This document shows, in pieces, positions 10,142-20,780 of a DNA stretch of 64,000 bases. The notes below the pieces were generated by a model that ran no database searches, was not told where the DNA came from, and saw nothing but the letters and a program-made list of their open reading frames with translations. Source of the stretch: Haemonchus contortus (Eukaryota > Nematoda > Chromadorea > Rhabditida > Trichostrongylidae); NCBI GenBank assembly GCA_000469685.2, contig LS997567.1, positions 19,814,891-19,878,890 on the forward strand, read 5' to 3'. The stretch's first letter is position 1, and every line of letters starts with the position of its first letter. A program made the position numbers and the translations under genes.

Positions 10142-10400
10142 GGGACGGAACTTACGTGCGTCCGAGAATGCGCGCGGCAAATTGCGCGGAGAAGCGCGTG
10201 GCCATTCGAAGGACCCTGGCGCCTACCATTTGGGCCCAAATTCGAAGTAGAGTAGATTAGTATGGTCAGCTGATCCTACTGATCAACTCTACTTCAGGTT
10301 TGTGCCCCAATAATGGAAGCCAGAGTGGTTCTAATAGCCACGCACTTCGCCGCGCAATTTGCCGTGCGCATTCTCGGACGCACGTATGTACCCATACCCC
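10142..10400. mobile_element. Foldback MITE, ~259 bp, with 9-10-bp target duplication
   Basis: The two halves are long imperfect reverse complements (arms of about 115 bp). ACGTGCGTCCGAGAATGCGC near 10153 is mirrored near 10365-10383, and the arms continue through GCAAATTGCGCGG.GAAG and GCGTGGC to a ~30-bp centre. (C)CATTACCAG at 10132-10141 and 10400-10409 is a direct duplication of 9-10 bp, which points to the Mutator-like (9-10 bp) rather than the mariner (TA) or hAT (8 bp) superfamily. There is no coding capacity. Confidence 0.85.
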
Positions 10401-10409
10401 CATTACCAG

Positions 10410-11984
10410 ATGCCATATACAACGACCCTTCTTTTCTTTACCGATATATCCGTGTTCGATATTCGCAGGTTACCGGCGAATTGTTATCAAGAAAAGAGGA
10501 ACCGTGAAATTTTATGGGTCACAAACCTTGACGCGTAGAGGTGTAATCTAAAACCGAGAAACTGACTGAATTTTCATCTTGTTGTATCGCAGTGCCTTTG
10601 CTCGATCCCTATTGCTCCTCCTACACTCACTTTTTGTCATCCTACCATCCCGTTCTATAGTATGAAAGATACCAGAGACGGAAAGCTCATCGTAAATACT
10701 AAAGGGGTTAGGAACTAAGCGGTTCTTTTTTCCCTGAAGCCCTTTCATGAGGTTTCAGCTCTTATCTCATCCATCTGCAACCCCAGCATACTCCATATCA
10801 CATGCCGCCCTACATTGCACTTCAGCCATAAGAGCAAGGCACTTTGATGGTTTTCGTTCCCCTCAAGGAAAAAGTAAGATCACTAGCTTACGTATGAAGG
10901 TTTCGCTACCAACCTTTGTGTATGGTGCGTCGTTTCACTCTCTTCACATGCTTATTCGATGAACTTTCCCTACGAGCCTATTTCGCTTTAAAACGAATAT
11001 AATCACAAGAGACTTTGACTCACCAACTATACTCCTCCAAACGAGGCCCGCCAGCAATCTTTCACGCACCACCCTTCGTAAACACACTTTTTCGGCAGAA
11101 AGAACATGTGATATTTCCTACTTGTTATGGCTGCACACAGGATGTGGAATTCGATTGCAAGTAGTCGTTGATTGTCTTTGACGTCCCACATGCATCAACT
11201 AGTCCCTTTGTCATGTGAAATTCTCAACTATTCTGTTTTACAAGCGAAAACGGAGAGAGACTGGCTTGCCTACCCAGATTCACCTCAGAAACAGGACATC
11301 AGAATAGACGAAGGATAGCGGCACGGAGACTATGGGAGGATGTGTAGACAATATTATATTTCGGAACTACCAGGGCTACCAGAACATCAGCTTTGACACT
11401 TCCCAATACCAGAACAGACGAAGGATAGCGGCACGGAGACTATGAAAGGCTATGTAGACAATACTATATTTCGAGCTTCATTTATATTACTCAAAGGCCC
11501 AGTTTATAGAAATGGTTTCTGAAATTTCCCGTCAGAATGAATCTGTAGTCCCCAAGAGTGTACATGGGATGCCGTCGGGCCGAAAAACGACCAAGACAGG
11601 GCGCATTAGGCATTTCAAAACCATATTGGCCAACGCAGACTTTCAAAATGACCGTGTTAGGCCTGCTTCGTTATTACAGCACTACTCACGGACGAGACGA
11701 ACCCTTGTATGACAGACACCGAGACGGTCCGTGCAACCCCCTTTTTTGCTACTTTTCTGAGGTCATGGGTTCTTTGAAACTCAACAATTTTCCCGCTCTC
11801 TTCCTTGTCCTTGCGCTGTTCTTCAGCGAGGCTTCCACTATTTGGCTTACCTCAGGATACCTTTAAAATAAATGCTTCAAAATTATCGTGAAATGTACTC
11901 TCAAGGAAGGCAGGCCTCCAAGATCTGGTGGTTTATTCTCCCCTCGAACCCATAACGACGACAGGTGAAAAAGTGCCCTCTTCA
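10410..11984. other. Gene-free stretch with one short direct repeat
   Basis: Apart from the 64-bp direct repeat at 11300-11473, I see no element and no gene. Open frames at 10747-10962 and 11512-11866 overlap in competing frames and resemble nothing known to me. Confidence 0.45.
11300..11473. repeat. 64-bp direct repeat with 46-bp spacer
   Basis: CAGAATAGACGAAGGATAGC at 11300 recurs as CAGAACAGACGAAGGATAGC at 11410. The match continues through GGCACGGAGACTATG and GTAGACAATA.TATATTTCG to 11363 and 11473. A few substitutions separate the copies, so the duplication is moderately old. Confidence 0.9.
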
Positions 11985-12397
11985 ACGCTTCTGCACATCA
12001 CCATCGTGCAGCCTTTTGCCTAGGAAGAAGACTGCATGAAATCCGGTGCCGTGTTTTATAGTGTACCTGTCAGCAAACAGAGGAGCAAGTGGATATAGGC
12101 ACATCTCTCTGCTAGCGGATAGAGGAATAATTGATTGGCATGCTCGAACTCGATACGCCATATCTTCAAGGAGAGCACGCAATTCTGCGACCGTAATCTC
12201 GAGGCGTGCTCTGGTCTGGATCTGGAGCGTGCTTCAAGGCGACGATCACAAAATTATAACGTGGATTCGATGTTGCGGCTCTACGAACTCAGGAGATTTT
12301 CAGAACATGGCTAAGAGCCCTAAAATTGATGGAAGGGAAGAACGCGTGGCAGATATTTGTCAGCTGATGCCCTTCGTATTACTATGTGACTTTTGAC
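11985..12397 (+). pseudogene. Penelope-like GIY-YIG C-terminal remnant
   Basis: On the plus strand, a damaged GIY-YIG region can be read near 12020-12090 (SGAVFYSV..CQQTEEQVDIG.S, equivalent to SGVIYLITCEACGDEYIGETG in PLE1). It is followed by SPKIDGREERVADICQLMPFVLLCDF at 12318-12395, the usual Penelope C-terminus (compare DPKINRKDECLAITSELAPF). It is 5'-truncated. A degraded counterpart of the hammerhead-like motif follows at about 12405-12445 (GGCG..GGTAACGTTGA). Confidence 0.65.
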
Positions 12398-12496
12398 CAG
12401 CCGATCCTCCGACCGGCGTTTTGGCTCGGTAACGTTGAGGACTTATAAATTTATTAATAGGAGATGGTCGGAAACGGGTAAGGAGCGCATTCGGCC

Positions 12497-12552
12497 TCGA
12501 TTGGCTTCTAGAAGGGTTTGCTCGTCGATTGGCTTCTAGAGAGGTTTGCTCT
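12497..12552. repeat. 28-bp tandem duplication
   Basis: TCGATTGGCTTCTAGAAGGG at 12497 is followed 28 bp later by TCGATTGGCTTCTAGAGAGG. Both continue with TTTGCTC. Confidence 0.85.
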
Positions 12553-13016
12553 ACGTGATCTGAATTGTAGAGGCCACTTAGGAAAGTTCTTTCTAGCTCA
12601 CCTTATCTGAACCCAATCCAGAATGGAATGAGTAGACTATACAGCACTTCTATTGCGGAGGTTAGTTCGTTTCACACATAAAAAAGTAAAAGTCACGTCT
12701 CGCAAGCGTTTCAGCAGCAAATGCAAACAAATCCATTAGGAGTGGAAAATTTTGGGGCAATCTTATGAGTTCACAACCTTATCTGTTGCGCCACCGCTTC
12801 ATATGAGACGCGGGGACGCGGAGTATTTATAGAATCCGAGTCGAGTTACACATTAAAGGAATGCGGTTTCGCTAAGAAGTCATTTCGCGAATTTGTGATG
12901 TTGATTTCAAGTCAGCGAACAGCAACACCTACAGCGGTTTTATCTCCACTTGAATGGACACGCGACCTATCCTCCCCCGGTCAACGCGGAGAAATTGAGG
13001 TGAAGGAGCCGCAAAC
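12553..13016. other. Gene-free stretch
   Basis: I see no supported feature. The open frame at 12895-13125 runs into the mariner terminus and is not conserved. Confidence 0.45.
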
Positions 13017-13018
13017 TA

Positions 13019-14286
13019 TTAGGTTGTTCGGAAAGGAATGCGCGTTTGAGTTCAAAAAATTTTTTATTATAAAAATGAAACTAAACAAGATCAATTCAAA
13101 AGATATTCTCCATTACTATCGATGACTTGTTGTCTACGTTTACGCAAAGAATGGATTCTTCTTCTGAAGAACTCGGCCGGCTGCAACTCAAAGTAGTTGG
13201 ACACCCTGAGTTGGACTTTTTCGCGGTTTTTAAATTTTCTCTCGGCCAAGGAGTGCTGCATTGGCCGGAGCAGATGGTCATCGGATGGAGTCAGGTGTGG
13301 GCTGTGAGGCGGATGAGGCAGGAGTTCCCTACCCCTATTCCTCAATTTTTTTTTCCAAGGTGGTTTTCGCAACGTGTTGACGAGCGTTGTCGAGGAGGAA
13401 TTTTGTCGACGTCGTTTCGACACCTTAACGACGCAGGACTTGATCCACGCGGTTCAACTGATATTCGTGAATGTCCGACGTAACCGTTTGACCCGAAATC
13501 CGGACTTCAAACTGCACTCAAACTTTGCTGTTCCTCCAAACACAGATCATCACCTTTCTGCCGTGTGTATCCGGTTTCGTAGTGGGTTTTGGAGTGTCAC
13601 CGGCGTCTATCCACTGTCCTTTTCGTGTTGTGTTGTCGAAGTAGATCCATTTCCCCTTCTGATGTAACAATAGAGTTGAAAAAACCGCTGTTCTTGGAGC
13701 GATGGAGAAGAATTTCGGCCATCGCCACTTGTGTTGCCTGGTTTGAGTCGCTTAGCTTGTGCGGTACCCATTTTCCGCACCTGTTCTTCTTGCCAATTGC
13801 CAGCAAATGCTCATGGATGGTAGAGTTTGAGCAGCCAACATGTGTTGCTAGTTCTCGGGTGGTTTGGTGTGGATCCAATTTAATGACGGTCTTCAACACT
13901 TGGTTATCGACGAATTGGGGCCGACTTCCATGTTCTTCGTCCTCCAAGCTTTCATTACCGTTTTTGAAACGCCAACACCATCGTCGACATTGGCTTTCTG
14001 ACAGGGCTTCTTCGCCGTATACTTCAGATGTGGCACGATGAGATTCAGCAGCCGATTTTCCTTTCTTGAAGTTGTACAACGTGCAAGCCCGCAAAAGTCA
14101 TTTGTGGTCAAGCACCTTTTAAACTTTTTCTTTCCTAGAAAAACAAATTGGACATAAACAAAAGTATATCAAAAGATGCGCAATGAAAATCTGTTTCGAA
14201 TTAACAAAACCGTTTTGAAAAATCTTTTTTATTAGGGGAGAAATGAATGAACAAAGTTAGCGCGCATTCCTTTCCGAACAACCTAA
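13019..14286 (-). mobile_element. mariner transposon, 1268 bp, both terminal repeats present
   Basis: The left end TTAGGTTGTTCGGAAAGG..ATGCGCG (13019 on) is the exact reverse complement of the right end (to 14286), giving 26-bp terminal inverted repeats. TA flanks both sides (13017-13018 and 14287-14288). The length (1.27 kb) and the DD34D-type transposase on the minus strand fit the mariner family. TTAGGTTG ends are shared with the cecropia/Hsmar1-like group, to which the hookworm element 'bandit' belongs; that assignment is from memory. The transposase is broken, but the ends look intact and might still be mobilised in trans. Confidence 0.9.
13091..14094 (-). pseudogene. mariner transposase (frameshifted)
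   Basis: From 14094 downwards there is a helix-turn-helix domain (LYNFKKGKSAAESHRATSEV, then RRWCWRFKNGNESLEDEE, then a GRPQ-like GSRPQ), then the linker LATHVGCSNSTIHEHLLAIG, then the WVPHKLSDSN motif. The first catalytic block (normally V/IVTGDEKW) reads IVTSEGEMDLL, so the catalytic Asp is lost. In another frame near 13385 is LLDNARQH (normally LHDNARPH), which keeps the second Asp. At 13091-13423 is LPHPPHSPHLTPSDDHLL, where the third Asp (SPDLAPSD) has become His. It ends IDSNGEYLLN. Total length, about 335 codons, is normal for the family. At least one frameshift and the missing residues make it inactive. Confidence 0.85.
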
Positions 14287-14288
14287 TA

Positions 14289-14640
14289 AATTCTGTTCTC
14301 GGAGTATCAAGATGACTCTGCACCGTCAAGCTGCAGTCCCAACTCGTGCACTCAGAACCTTAATAACAAAAGGAAGGCAAGAGAAATGTATCCGCCAATT
14401 TGTGTTCCTACATTTCGTTAACGCAGCACGCAAAGGTGTCTTGCAAAGCTAGGCCCTACATCCTCTAGGGTCTCGAGGGGATTGCTCTGCGTAGCCCATT
14501 CAACCAAGACTTTTGAAGACCTCGCTCAGACTGGTATTCGATCGGTTAGCGCATTTTAGCATAACGAAATCTCCCGCAAGGAGCTGGCTGAGATAGCCCG
14601 TTGTAAAACCACTTTCTACGTCACAAAATCATTACTATAT
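14289..14640. other. Gene-free stretch
   Basis: Nothing recognisable lies between the mariner and the TTTG-rich repeat. Confidence 0.45.
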
Positions 14641-14654
14641 ATAAAGCGCTCGCG

Positions 14655-14696
14655 TCTGCCTGTCTGCCTGTTTGTTTGTTTGTTTGTTTGTTTGTA
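14655..14696. repeat. CTGC/TTTG microsatellite
   Basis: CTGCCTGTCTGCCTG is followed by about seven TTTG units. The preceding ATTACTATATATAAAGCGC resembles the AT-rich 5' leader of some nematode repeats, but no element end is established. Confidence 0.85.
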
Positions 14697-14799
14697 CTGA
14701 AATTCGATATAACCTGAAGAAACACCTGGAGAAGTCGGGTCAAGTTTGGAATAGGTTGAGCCTAGGGTAAGTACAACAGAGCACATGTGAGACTAGCGG

Positions 14800-15460
14800 A
14801 GCTCCGCTCCCAAGAGGCGGGGCATGCGCCGGAATTGGGCGGAGTCATGGGCGAATTCTTCTAATTCGGTCTCATAACATTCCAGACGCAGGGAAAAAAT
14901 TTGCAAAGGTGAGGGATGAGTCAACAATTGGAATAAAGGAAACTCACCGGCGATGCGCGAGCGTTCTCGCAGTTTGCGGTACTTTCCAAAGAGGTTCATA
15001 ACTTGGTTCAACGAAGGCGTCGAGGCCGGGAAAAAAATGAAAAGGAGAGAGCAAGGCCTTGTGCGTGCTGGGAATGCGGTAAGTATAGCGAAGCCCCGCC
15101 CACGATGGGCAGGGCGTGCGTTGAGGTGTAAGCCTCTCTTCAAAAATGAGTGCAATCTCGTTCGGAAAAGTTATAGAATGCGGGGAAAAAGTGGTCAGAG
15201 GTAATGGGACAAGTGTGATCAACTCCTCGAACTCCTATTAAGAAACGTTCGAGGATGCGGCAAAAAGGTGTTAAGGTGTAAAAAACAAGTGCGGTCAAAT
15301 CTGAGAACTGGGTGGGGCTTAGATCAAAATTATTAGGTCTCTTTAGATGCGTTTTTGAATGCGGGAAAAGGTGTCTGGAGATAGTAAAAGTAATGTGGTT
15401 CGAAGAATGAATTGGGTGCGGTCTGCAAAGAGGGGGCCGGGCTGAGTTCAAAAACTTATA
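14800..15460. repeat. Field of degenerate ~90-100-bp GC-box repeats
   Basis: Imperfect units recur with words such as GAATGCGGG.AAAAAG.TG followed by AG..GT(AA).., AAGTG.GGTC and a GGG(G)CGGGGC-like box. Examples lie near 14885, 15175, 15255 and 15358. GC boxes occur near 14815 (GAGGCGGGGCATGCGC), 15090 (CCCCGCCCACGATGGGC) and 15312 (GGGTGGGGC). No coding frame is conserved between units. The field is probably internal to an unidentified non-coding element. Confidence 0.5.
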
Positions 15461-16017
15461 AATTTGTCCTTCACACTAACCCCGACTATATAGGTGTGCA
15501 ACTAGAGGATACCACTAAACTCTTTCCAAAATCAAGCCGGAAATTTTCTAAAAGTTGGTTCCACACACAGTAGTCCCTTCTACACAAGAGCAAATGCACT
15601 ACATTGACTTCAGATCTCATAAAATAAATTCTACAATAACCCCACCAAGCGCATGCCCTGTAGAGAAGTGTGAAACCTTACAACTACCGAAGAAGCTGTC
15701 CTTTCAAAGTTAGTAATCATGGGCACACACAGCCCGAACTACACAGAATTTCTTCAACTACATGGACTGCGGAAGTATTTGATTCGGGTACATCGGAGAA
15801 CTCTTCATGACTGAACACAGCCCCATTTCACAGTACTTTCATGACAAAAACCGCCTAGACCAAAATATTTGTTAATTAAGATCAGAAAAGGTCGAAGTTA
15901 TTGCTTGACCAATCCCCGTCGCCCTTGCTGAAGAATATTGTGTATACAAAAGTGTTGCTTTGATAAATTACATGTTCCAAAATCAAGGGTTATGTATGCC
16001 ATACTAATACTTCAGCC
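15461..16017. other. Gene-free stretch
   Basis: No supported feature. Confidence 0.45.
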
Positions 16018-16206
16018 GAGCTGGACAAACTTTTCTATCGTACATCAACCACCCCTCTTGAACTGCTCGCCGGTCAGTCCGAATTTTCGTGACTAGCGAA
16101 AAAATTCCATGCTACCCAAGAGATAGAAAAATGATGCCCGCTACAGAAGTGTCAGGGAATAGGCTAAGATGATAAAGGTCTATAATGAACACCGGAAGCT
16201 CATGTG
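16018..16206. repeat. Left inverted repeat of the gypsy element
   Basis: AGCTGGACA.ACTTTTCTATCG, ACATCAACCACCCCTCTTGA, GCCGGTCAGTCCGAATTTTC and AGGGAATAGGCTAAGATGAT are all mirrored in the right copy. The match stops at AGCTCATGTGGCTT. Confidence 0.9.
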
Positions 16207-16320
16207 GCTTTGGAAGCTTGACGAGATTCAATGACGCTAATAAGAAACGTTGACGATCTTCTGCAGCTCAAACAAGGCCTGCCTGCGACTCGGTAGGTGC
16301 AACCTACTCTTAGACCGTAC

Positions 16321-16705
16321 GCCATGGACGTCGAAACCCTTCGCGCGATCCTCCACGCCCAATACATTGTCCAACTATCAAATAACTACAACTATGCAAA
16401 TTTTGGATATTTTGGATTTTGTAAACTCATTGTCCACGATAATATGAATTACAGAATGAAGTCTAAATATGCCAAGCAAGTAGCTGCGATTACCTCCAAT
16501 GCAACCAGTGCGGCTCCTGTCGAACGCATCTACAGAACGGCGATGGTCAAAGGATCACAATTGGTCGTCCCAGTTGCTACTTCCGTTATTAGCGGAAATC
16601 AAGGTTCGTGGCTATTTTCAATGCAATTTTCTCATTGAAGGACACGAAGGAAAAGGGAACTGCTTGTGGCCGACACCAGTTCACAGCTTCAATTTGACTG
16701 GATGA
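16321..16705 (+). pseudogene. gypsy Gag start and protease-region remnant
   Basis: The translation MDVETLRAILHAQ at 16324 is a typical Gag start of nematode gypsy elements. It jumps quickly to NYANF (normally well inside Gag), so most of Gag and the zinc knuckle are deleted. It continues as VAAITSNATSAAPVERIYRT (16475-16535) and VRGYFQCNFLIEGHEGKGN (16590-16650), which flank the retropepsin domain. The DTGA active-site segment itself is not visible. The function would have been capsid and processing protease. It is inactive. Confidence 0.65.
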
Positions 16706-16860
16706 CGCACTATCTCATCGTCACACTGGAAACACCACATGCAATGCCGTATCTGCTACAACTCTCACGGTACTACGATAGTCACTCACTGCAAAACACC
16801 GAAAACTATTGTTTTGAGTTTTCGCACAAGAGCTAGATAGTTCCACTAGGTCCGAAGCCT

Positions 16861-17960
16861 CCCTCAAACTTTTGCCGGATGCAACGTCTGTATTTCGAGA
16901 AGCACGCTCAATTCCTTACGCTGTCCTACCTTGAATCTATCGAGAAATCGATCGTCTTATAGCTGCCAACGTCCTGTCGCATGTCGGCCACTCCGATAGT
17001 GTAGCTAAAATAGTAGTCGTGCAGAAGTAAAATGGTTCCATACGTCTTTGCGCTGACTTTCGACCAGCCTGAAGGGAGCCCTTTATCAACACCAGCATTC
17101 CCTCGTCCGATGACATTCTCACTAAATTGAATGAAGGACAGTACTTCTCACACTTGACCTGACCGAAGCTTACCTCCAGTAGGAAGTGGATGAAGAGTCC
17201 CTATCGTTACTGACAATCAATACAAATCAGGGCATATATGGCCTCAACCGTCTACCTTCCGAAGTGAAATCGGCGCCTACAATCTTCCAGCAGCAATTAG
17301 ATGCAATGGTTGCTGGTTTAGATGGCACCGCAGCTTAACTTGACGACATCATCGTTACTGGCAAGACCGTAGGTGAACACATTAAACGCCTGAAGTCGTT
17401 TTCCGGAGAATCCATGACTACATGACTTCGTCTAGAGAAATGTTCATTCCTACAGATTGAATTCGCTATTTCGGCTCCGTCATTAATGCCAAAGGACGTC
17501 AACCTGACCCGGCAAAGATAGAATCCAAACTTAAGGAGGACTTCGGCCAACTTTGTGCCTTCTTCGGTCTAGTCAACTTCTACGGGAATCAGGTGAAGAG
17601 CCTACACAATCTTCGCGCTTCACCAGATACTATCAAGATGAAGAACGCCACTCTTCTATGGACCCAGGCCAATCTTGGTTCGATCGTATAAACGTCATAC
17701 ACAAATCAGACTTCCTACTGGCAAAAATCGAAATCGAAAATAGTCTGCCAATCGTCCTAGCTGCCGACGTATCAAAATATGGAATTGAAGCAGTACTGTC
17801 GCATCAGTATACAGATGGATTAGAGAAAGTCATTCATCATGCGAGTCGGACTTGGACGTCGGCTCAAAACATGTGCAACCGAATCGAAAAGAAATCTTTT
17901 GCTCGTATGTTTGCGTTTCGAAAGTTCCATCGCTTCATTCGCGGCCGTCAATTTACATAG
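16861..17960 (+). pseudogene. gypsy reverse transcriptase and RNase H
   Basis: LKLLPDATSVFREARSIPYA (16863 on) opens the reverse transcriptase. After it come EIDRLIAANVLSHVGHSD, NGSIRLCADF (17030), DDILTKLNEGQYFSHL (17112), RLPSEVKSAPTIFQQQLDAM (17250-17305) and LDDIIVTGKTVGEHIKRL (17338-17390), the YxDD region with Y replaced by a stop-adjacent context. Then LRLEKCSFLQIEF. RNase H follows as VLAADVSKYGIEAVLSHQYT (17755-17815) and RIEKKSFARMFAFRKFHRFI. The last block, 17553-17960, is open for 135 codons. Several frameshifts lie upstream. Confidence 0.85.
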
Positions 17961-18051
17961 GAGATTAGTCACAAACCGTCGTCTCTACCTTTGGCAATAA
18001 GAAGGAATTCCCTGTTTATAGTGCAAACGTCTTCAGTTATGGACTACGATA

Positions 18052-19130
18052 GTGCTAAATTGCAACATCCGTATCCAGTACGTCAATACGATATATTTTG
18101 GGCGCGTATGCATTATTTCGTCTTATTTCATCAGGCACTTCAAAGCCCGAAGACCGAGTAATGGCAGCCACAGACGTGAGAATCACTGTGGAAACCTTGC
18201 ACAATTGCGATCATGTTCCGGTTCATTTCAAAGCTATCCAACGTCCTGTTTTGACACATACCGCAAGTACCGCAATCTGCACGCTGGCCCAAAGCCAACC
18301 GCAGTTTACCGTTTCACCACTACTGCGACCGACAAAAAAGCCTATCATCTATAGACGGATGTTTATTGACATCAAGTCGCATCATTATCCCTGGATCACT
18401 TCAACGCCGAGTATTGTGTTCTTTTCACAATGCTCATCTCGGACAAACTATAATGAAAATGCTGCCACGCAGCTCCGTTCATTGGCCTGCACTCACCACA
18501 GATATTGAACACCTTGTCAAGAGCTGCACCACCTGCGCAGGAGTTGTCAAGAATTCTGTGAAAACAGAGCTCAATCCCTGGCCGAAAGCAACGTCGCTGT
18601 TGACCAGATTACATGCCGATTTTGCTTGTCCACTTGATTGGACCTACTACCTTCTCATCGTAGATGCATACTCAATATAGTCTGAATTCTTGCAAATAAA
18701 TTCAATTTTACCTTTCGACCCGCAAAGCAATGGACAAGCTGAGCGCATTGTAGATATTTTCAAAAGAGGCCTCGCTAAGCTGAAGGGAGAGGGACCATCA
18801 GGCGAAGCTCTACAAGACTTTCTCATGGCTTGTTCTGCCCGGACCCGACCATTTCTTATCAGCTGAAAACTTTCTGGGACGAAAACTTTACACTGGATTT
18901 GATGTTACCACAGACAACCGACAAGATGGGACCACGCGATGCATGGTAGACCGATTCAATCGACGCAATGGATTACGGCGATGTCACTTTAAGGTTGATC
19001 ATGCAGTCTACGAGAACGATTACAGCAAGAGGCGCTTGGACTCTCGGAATCGTCACTCGACTCCTTGGAAATGTCGTATACAAGGCGACTACGCACACTA
19101 TCGCGTGCGCTGGGGGCTCAAGCCATAAGG
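18052..19130 (+). pseudogene. gypsy integrase
   Basis: The N-terminal zinc-binding part reads IIPGSLQRRVLCSFHNAHLG (18378-18437) with H-x3-H, then CTTCAG for C-x2-C. The catalytic core starts HADFACPLDWTYYLLIVDAY (18612-18670), which keeps the first Asp. It is interrupted by a deletion, then continues in QSNGQAERIVDIFKRGLAKL (18730 on), which holds the NGQAER block that includes the Glu. The tail VDRFNRRNGLRRCHFKVDHA (18945-19005) matches the usual end of nematode gypsy polyproteins. Part of the core between 18680 and 18720 is missing, so the enzyme is dead. Confidence 0.8.
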
Positions 19131-19134
19131 GACG

Positions 19135-19322
19135 AAGCCACATGAGCTTCCTATTTTCATTATAGACCTTTATCATCTTAGCCTATTCCCTGGCACTTCT
19201 GCAGCGGGCATCATTTTTTGTCTCATGGGAAGCATGGAATTTTTCCGCTAGATCACGAAAATTCGGACTGACCGGCGTGCAGTTCAAGAGGGGTGGTTGA
19301 TGTACGATAGAAAAGTCTGTCC
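19135..19322. repeat. Right inverted repeat of the gypsy element
   Basis: This is the reverse complement of 16018-16206, ending GATAGAAAAGTCTGTCCAGCT. Immediately outside it the RTE-A3 remnant context begins. Confidence 0.9.
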
Positions 19323-19439
19323 AGCTAATAATAGGGGCTTTTTTCAGAGCAAAGACATTGTGAACGCTCCGGCCAAGTTTACGTTGATGGAGGCCAACTT
19401 TCTAGGAAGCTTTCTAACATTTATCTGAAAAACTCTGGT

Positions 19440-20400
19440 TAGGCAACACCTTCCGGAATTGTGGAACAGTGCAAAGTGCCCACATTGTGGAACATTCGGA
19501 GGACTGTGTTGTTGTGTAAGAAGAGAGTTTCTGAAAACGGCACCGGCGACTTTTGGTCGAACTGCCTGCTAATTTTTAATCTATAAACCTTTCACATGAG
19601 TCATGCCTAAAAGGATTGGCAATAAAGTAAATGAAGGACACAGGGCATGCGCCTCTAGTAGCCAGGATACTCCTATTCAATACAAAAGGATGCCTCACGG
19701 CAGCTTCGCAGCCAGGATTTCGCCATTCTACAAGGAAATTAGTGTCACTCTGAAGAGCGGGGCTCATATGCACGATACAGTCTCGCCCAAAATTTCAGAG
19801 CCGCTCTTGAGAATATCATGCGTCATATGGAAAGGGAAGCATGGCGAGTGCAGGTCGACGGATGTTTCTCGCATTAGCTTCACTTTGTGAATTGTTGTGC
19901 TGACTACACCGAACATTGAGCAGGCGAATAAAAGCTGACCGAATTTGAGAGCGCTTTGATTAGGTCGGCTTAAGACTTAACCTAACGAAAACGATGTTCG
20001 TACGAAACGAATTGACACTTGAAGTTTCCCTATACACGCAAGTGCAGGAGGGAAACTGCAGTTACGCGTTCCATCTACGAGCGAAGACCAGGGATGTTGT
20101 TGCTTACGTCAAGGGTTCAAAGATTAGGTAGGCCGAACACATTATGCGATGTTGTGATCACCGTTGAACAAGAGCACTCACTGACAGGATTACCCGTGAC
20201 GTCTAATGAGCACCAGCACGGCCTAGATTTCTTCATCGAAGCTCTGAATGAAACGTATGCTATGCTTCATGTACCTCGAGTTAGGACGATCCATTGGACC
20301 ACTCTGGCTCGCGAAAGGAACCAATAGAGACATTACTCGCCCCTGCCCAAGAAAGTCGATGATTAATGGGACGAACGTAATACAAGTGGTACTAGTATTC
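19440..20400 (+). pseudogene. RTE-A reverse transcriptase remnant, copy 3, internally deleted
   Basis: NSAKCPHCGT and an RREF..-like stretch (19465-19530) correspond to the SECKVPxxWKTSKTVLLYKKGD region. RIGNKVNEGHRAC (19613) is the IGRTLDEGQPCE block. It then jumps to QDTPIQYKRM (19660) and AARISPFYKEISVTLKSGAH (19710-19770), followed by DTVSPK and LRLNLTKTMFVRNE (19965-20010). A second jump leads to LYTQVQEGNCS, KTRDVVAYVKGSKI and the end RVRTIHWTTLARERNQ (20280-20325), then a TAATACAAGTGGTACTAG tail. The YxDD and KKAFDSVET regions are deleted. It shares family blocks with 6.4-8.5 kb. Confidence 0.75.
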
Positions 20401-20780
20401 AAGATGCTCCATTATTAGGTTTTGTATGAACTCCACACTTAACGTCGGTCTCCACATTCGACATCACTGATACCTTCACGTCTTATCGGACATAGATGGC
20501 ATTACCATGGCAGAAAGCGCTAATTCTTTGCCAGGCTGATAACACTTTGGACCTTTTGCTGCTTACTCCCACTCAATAACCCTCCCTCAGGATTAAGTGA
20601 GCATGATTCGAAATTACCCCAATAGCATCGCTTGAGGACCATTTGAAGTCCTTGCGAAACCTTATAACGGCAGACCTCCTCGCCATCGCTCGTGTTCAGA
20701 CCTGTACAAGTGTTGACAGCTCTTGTGTGACTTTCTTACCAGCACCGCTCAGTCACTTACGTTGTTTATTATCATGAGTA
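20401..20780. other. Gene-free stretch, possible BEL leader scrap
   Basis: No gene is seen. CCTCCCTCAGGATTA at 20581-20595 is identical to a box in the BEL1 leader (58204-58218), which hints that this region derives from a BEL/Pao 5' leader. Confidence 0.35.

Larger units (their letters stand above)
16018..19322 (+). mobile_element. Ty3/gypsy retroelement remnant with inverted ends
   Basis: A plus-strand gag-protease-reverse transcriptase-RNase H-integrase order is readable from 16321 to about 19170. No direct LTRs are found. Instead, about 190 bp at the left (16018-16206) is the reverse complement of about 190 bp at the right (19135-19322) at roughly 90% identity. The right repeat begins just where the integrase C-terminus should end, so the left repeat may be an inverted copy of the element's own 3' end. 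Gag is heavily deleted and all domains carry stops or frameshifts. Confidence 0.75.

Noticed and set aside
12895..13125. 76-codon frame beginning before the mariner
   Set aside because: It reads through the transposon's terminal repeat, so the frame exists only because of the insertion.
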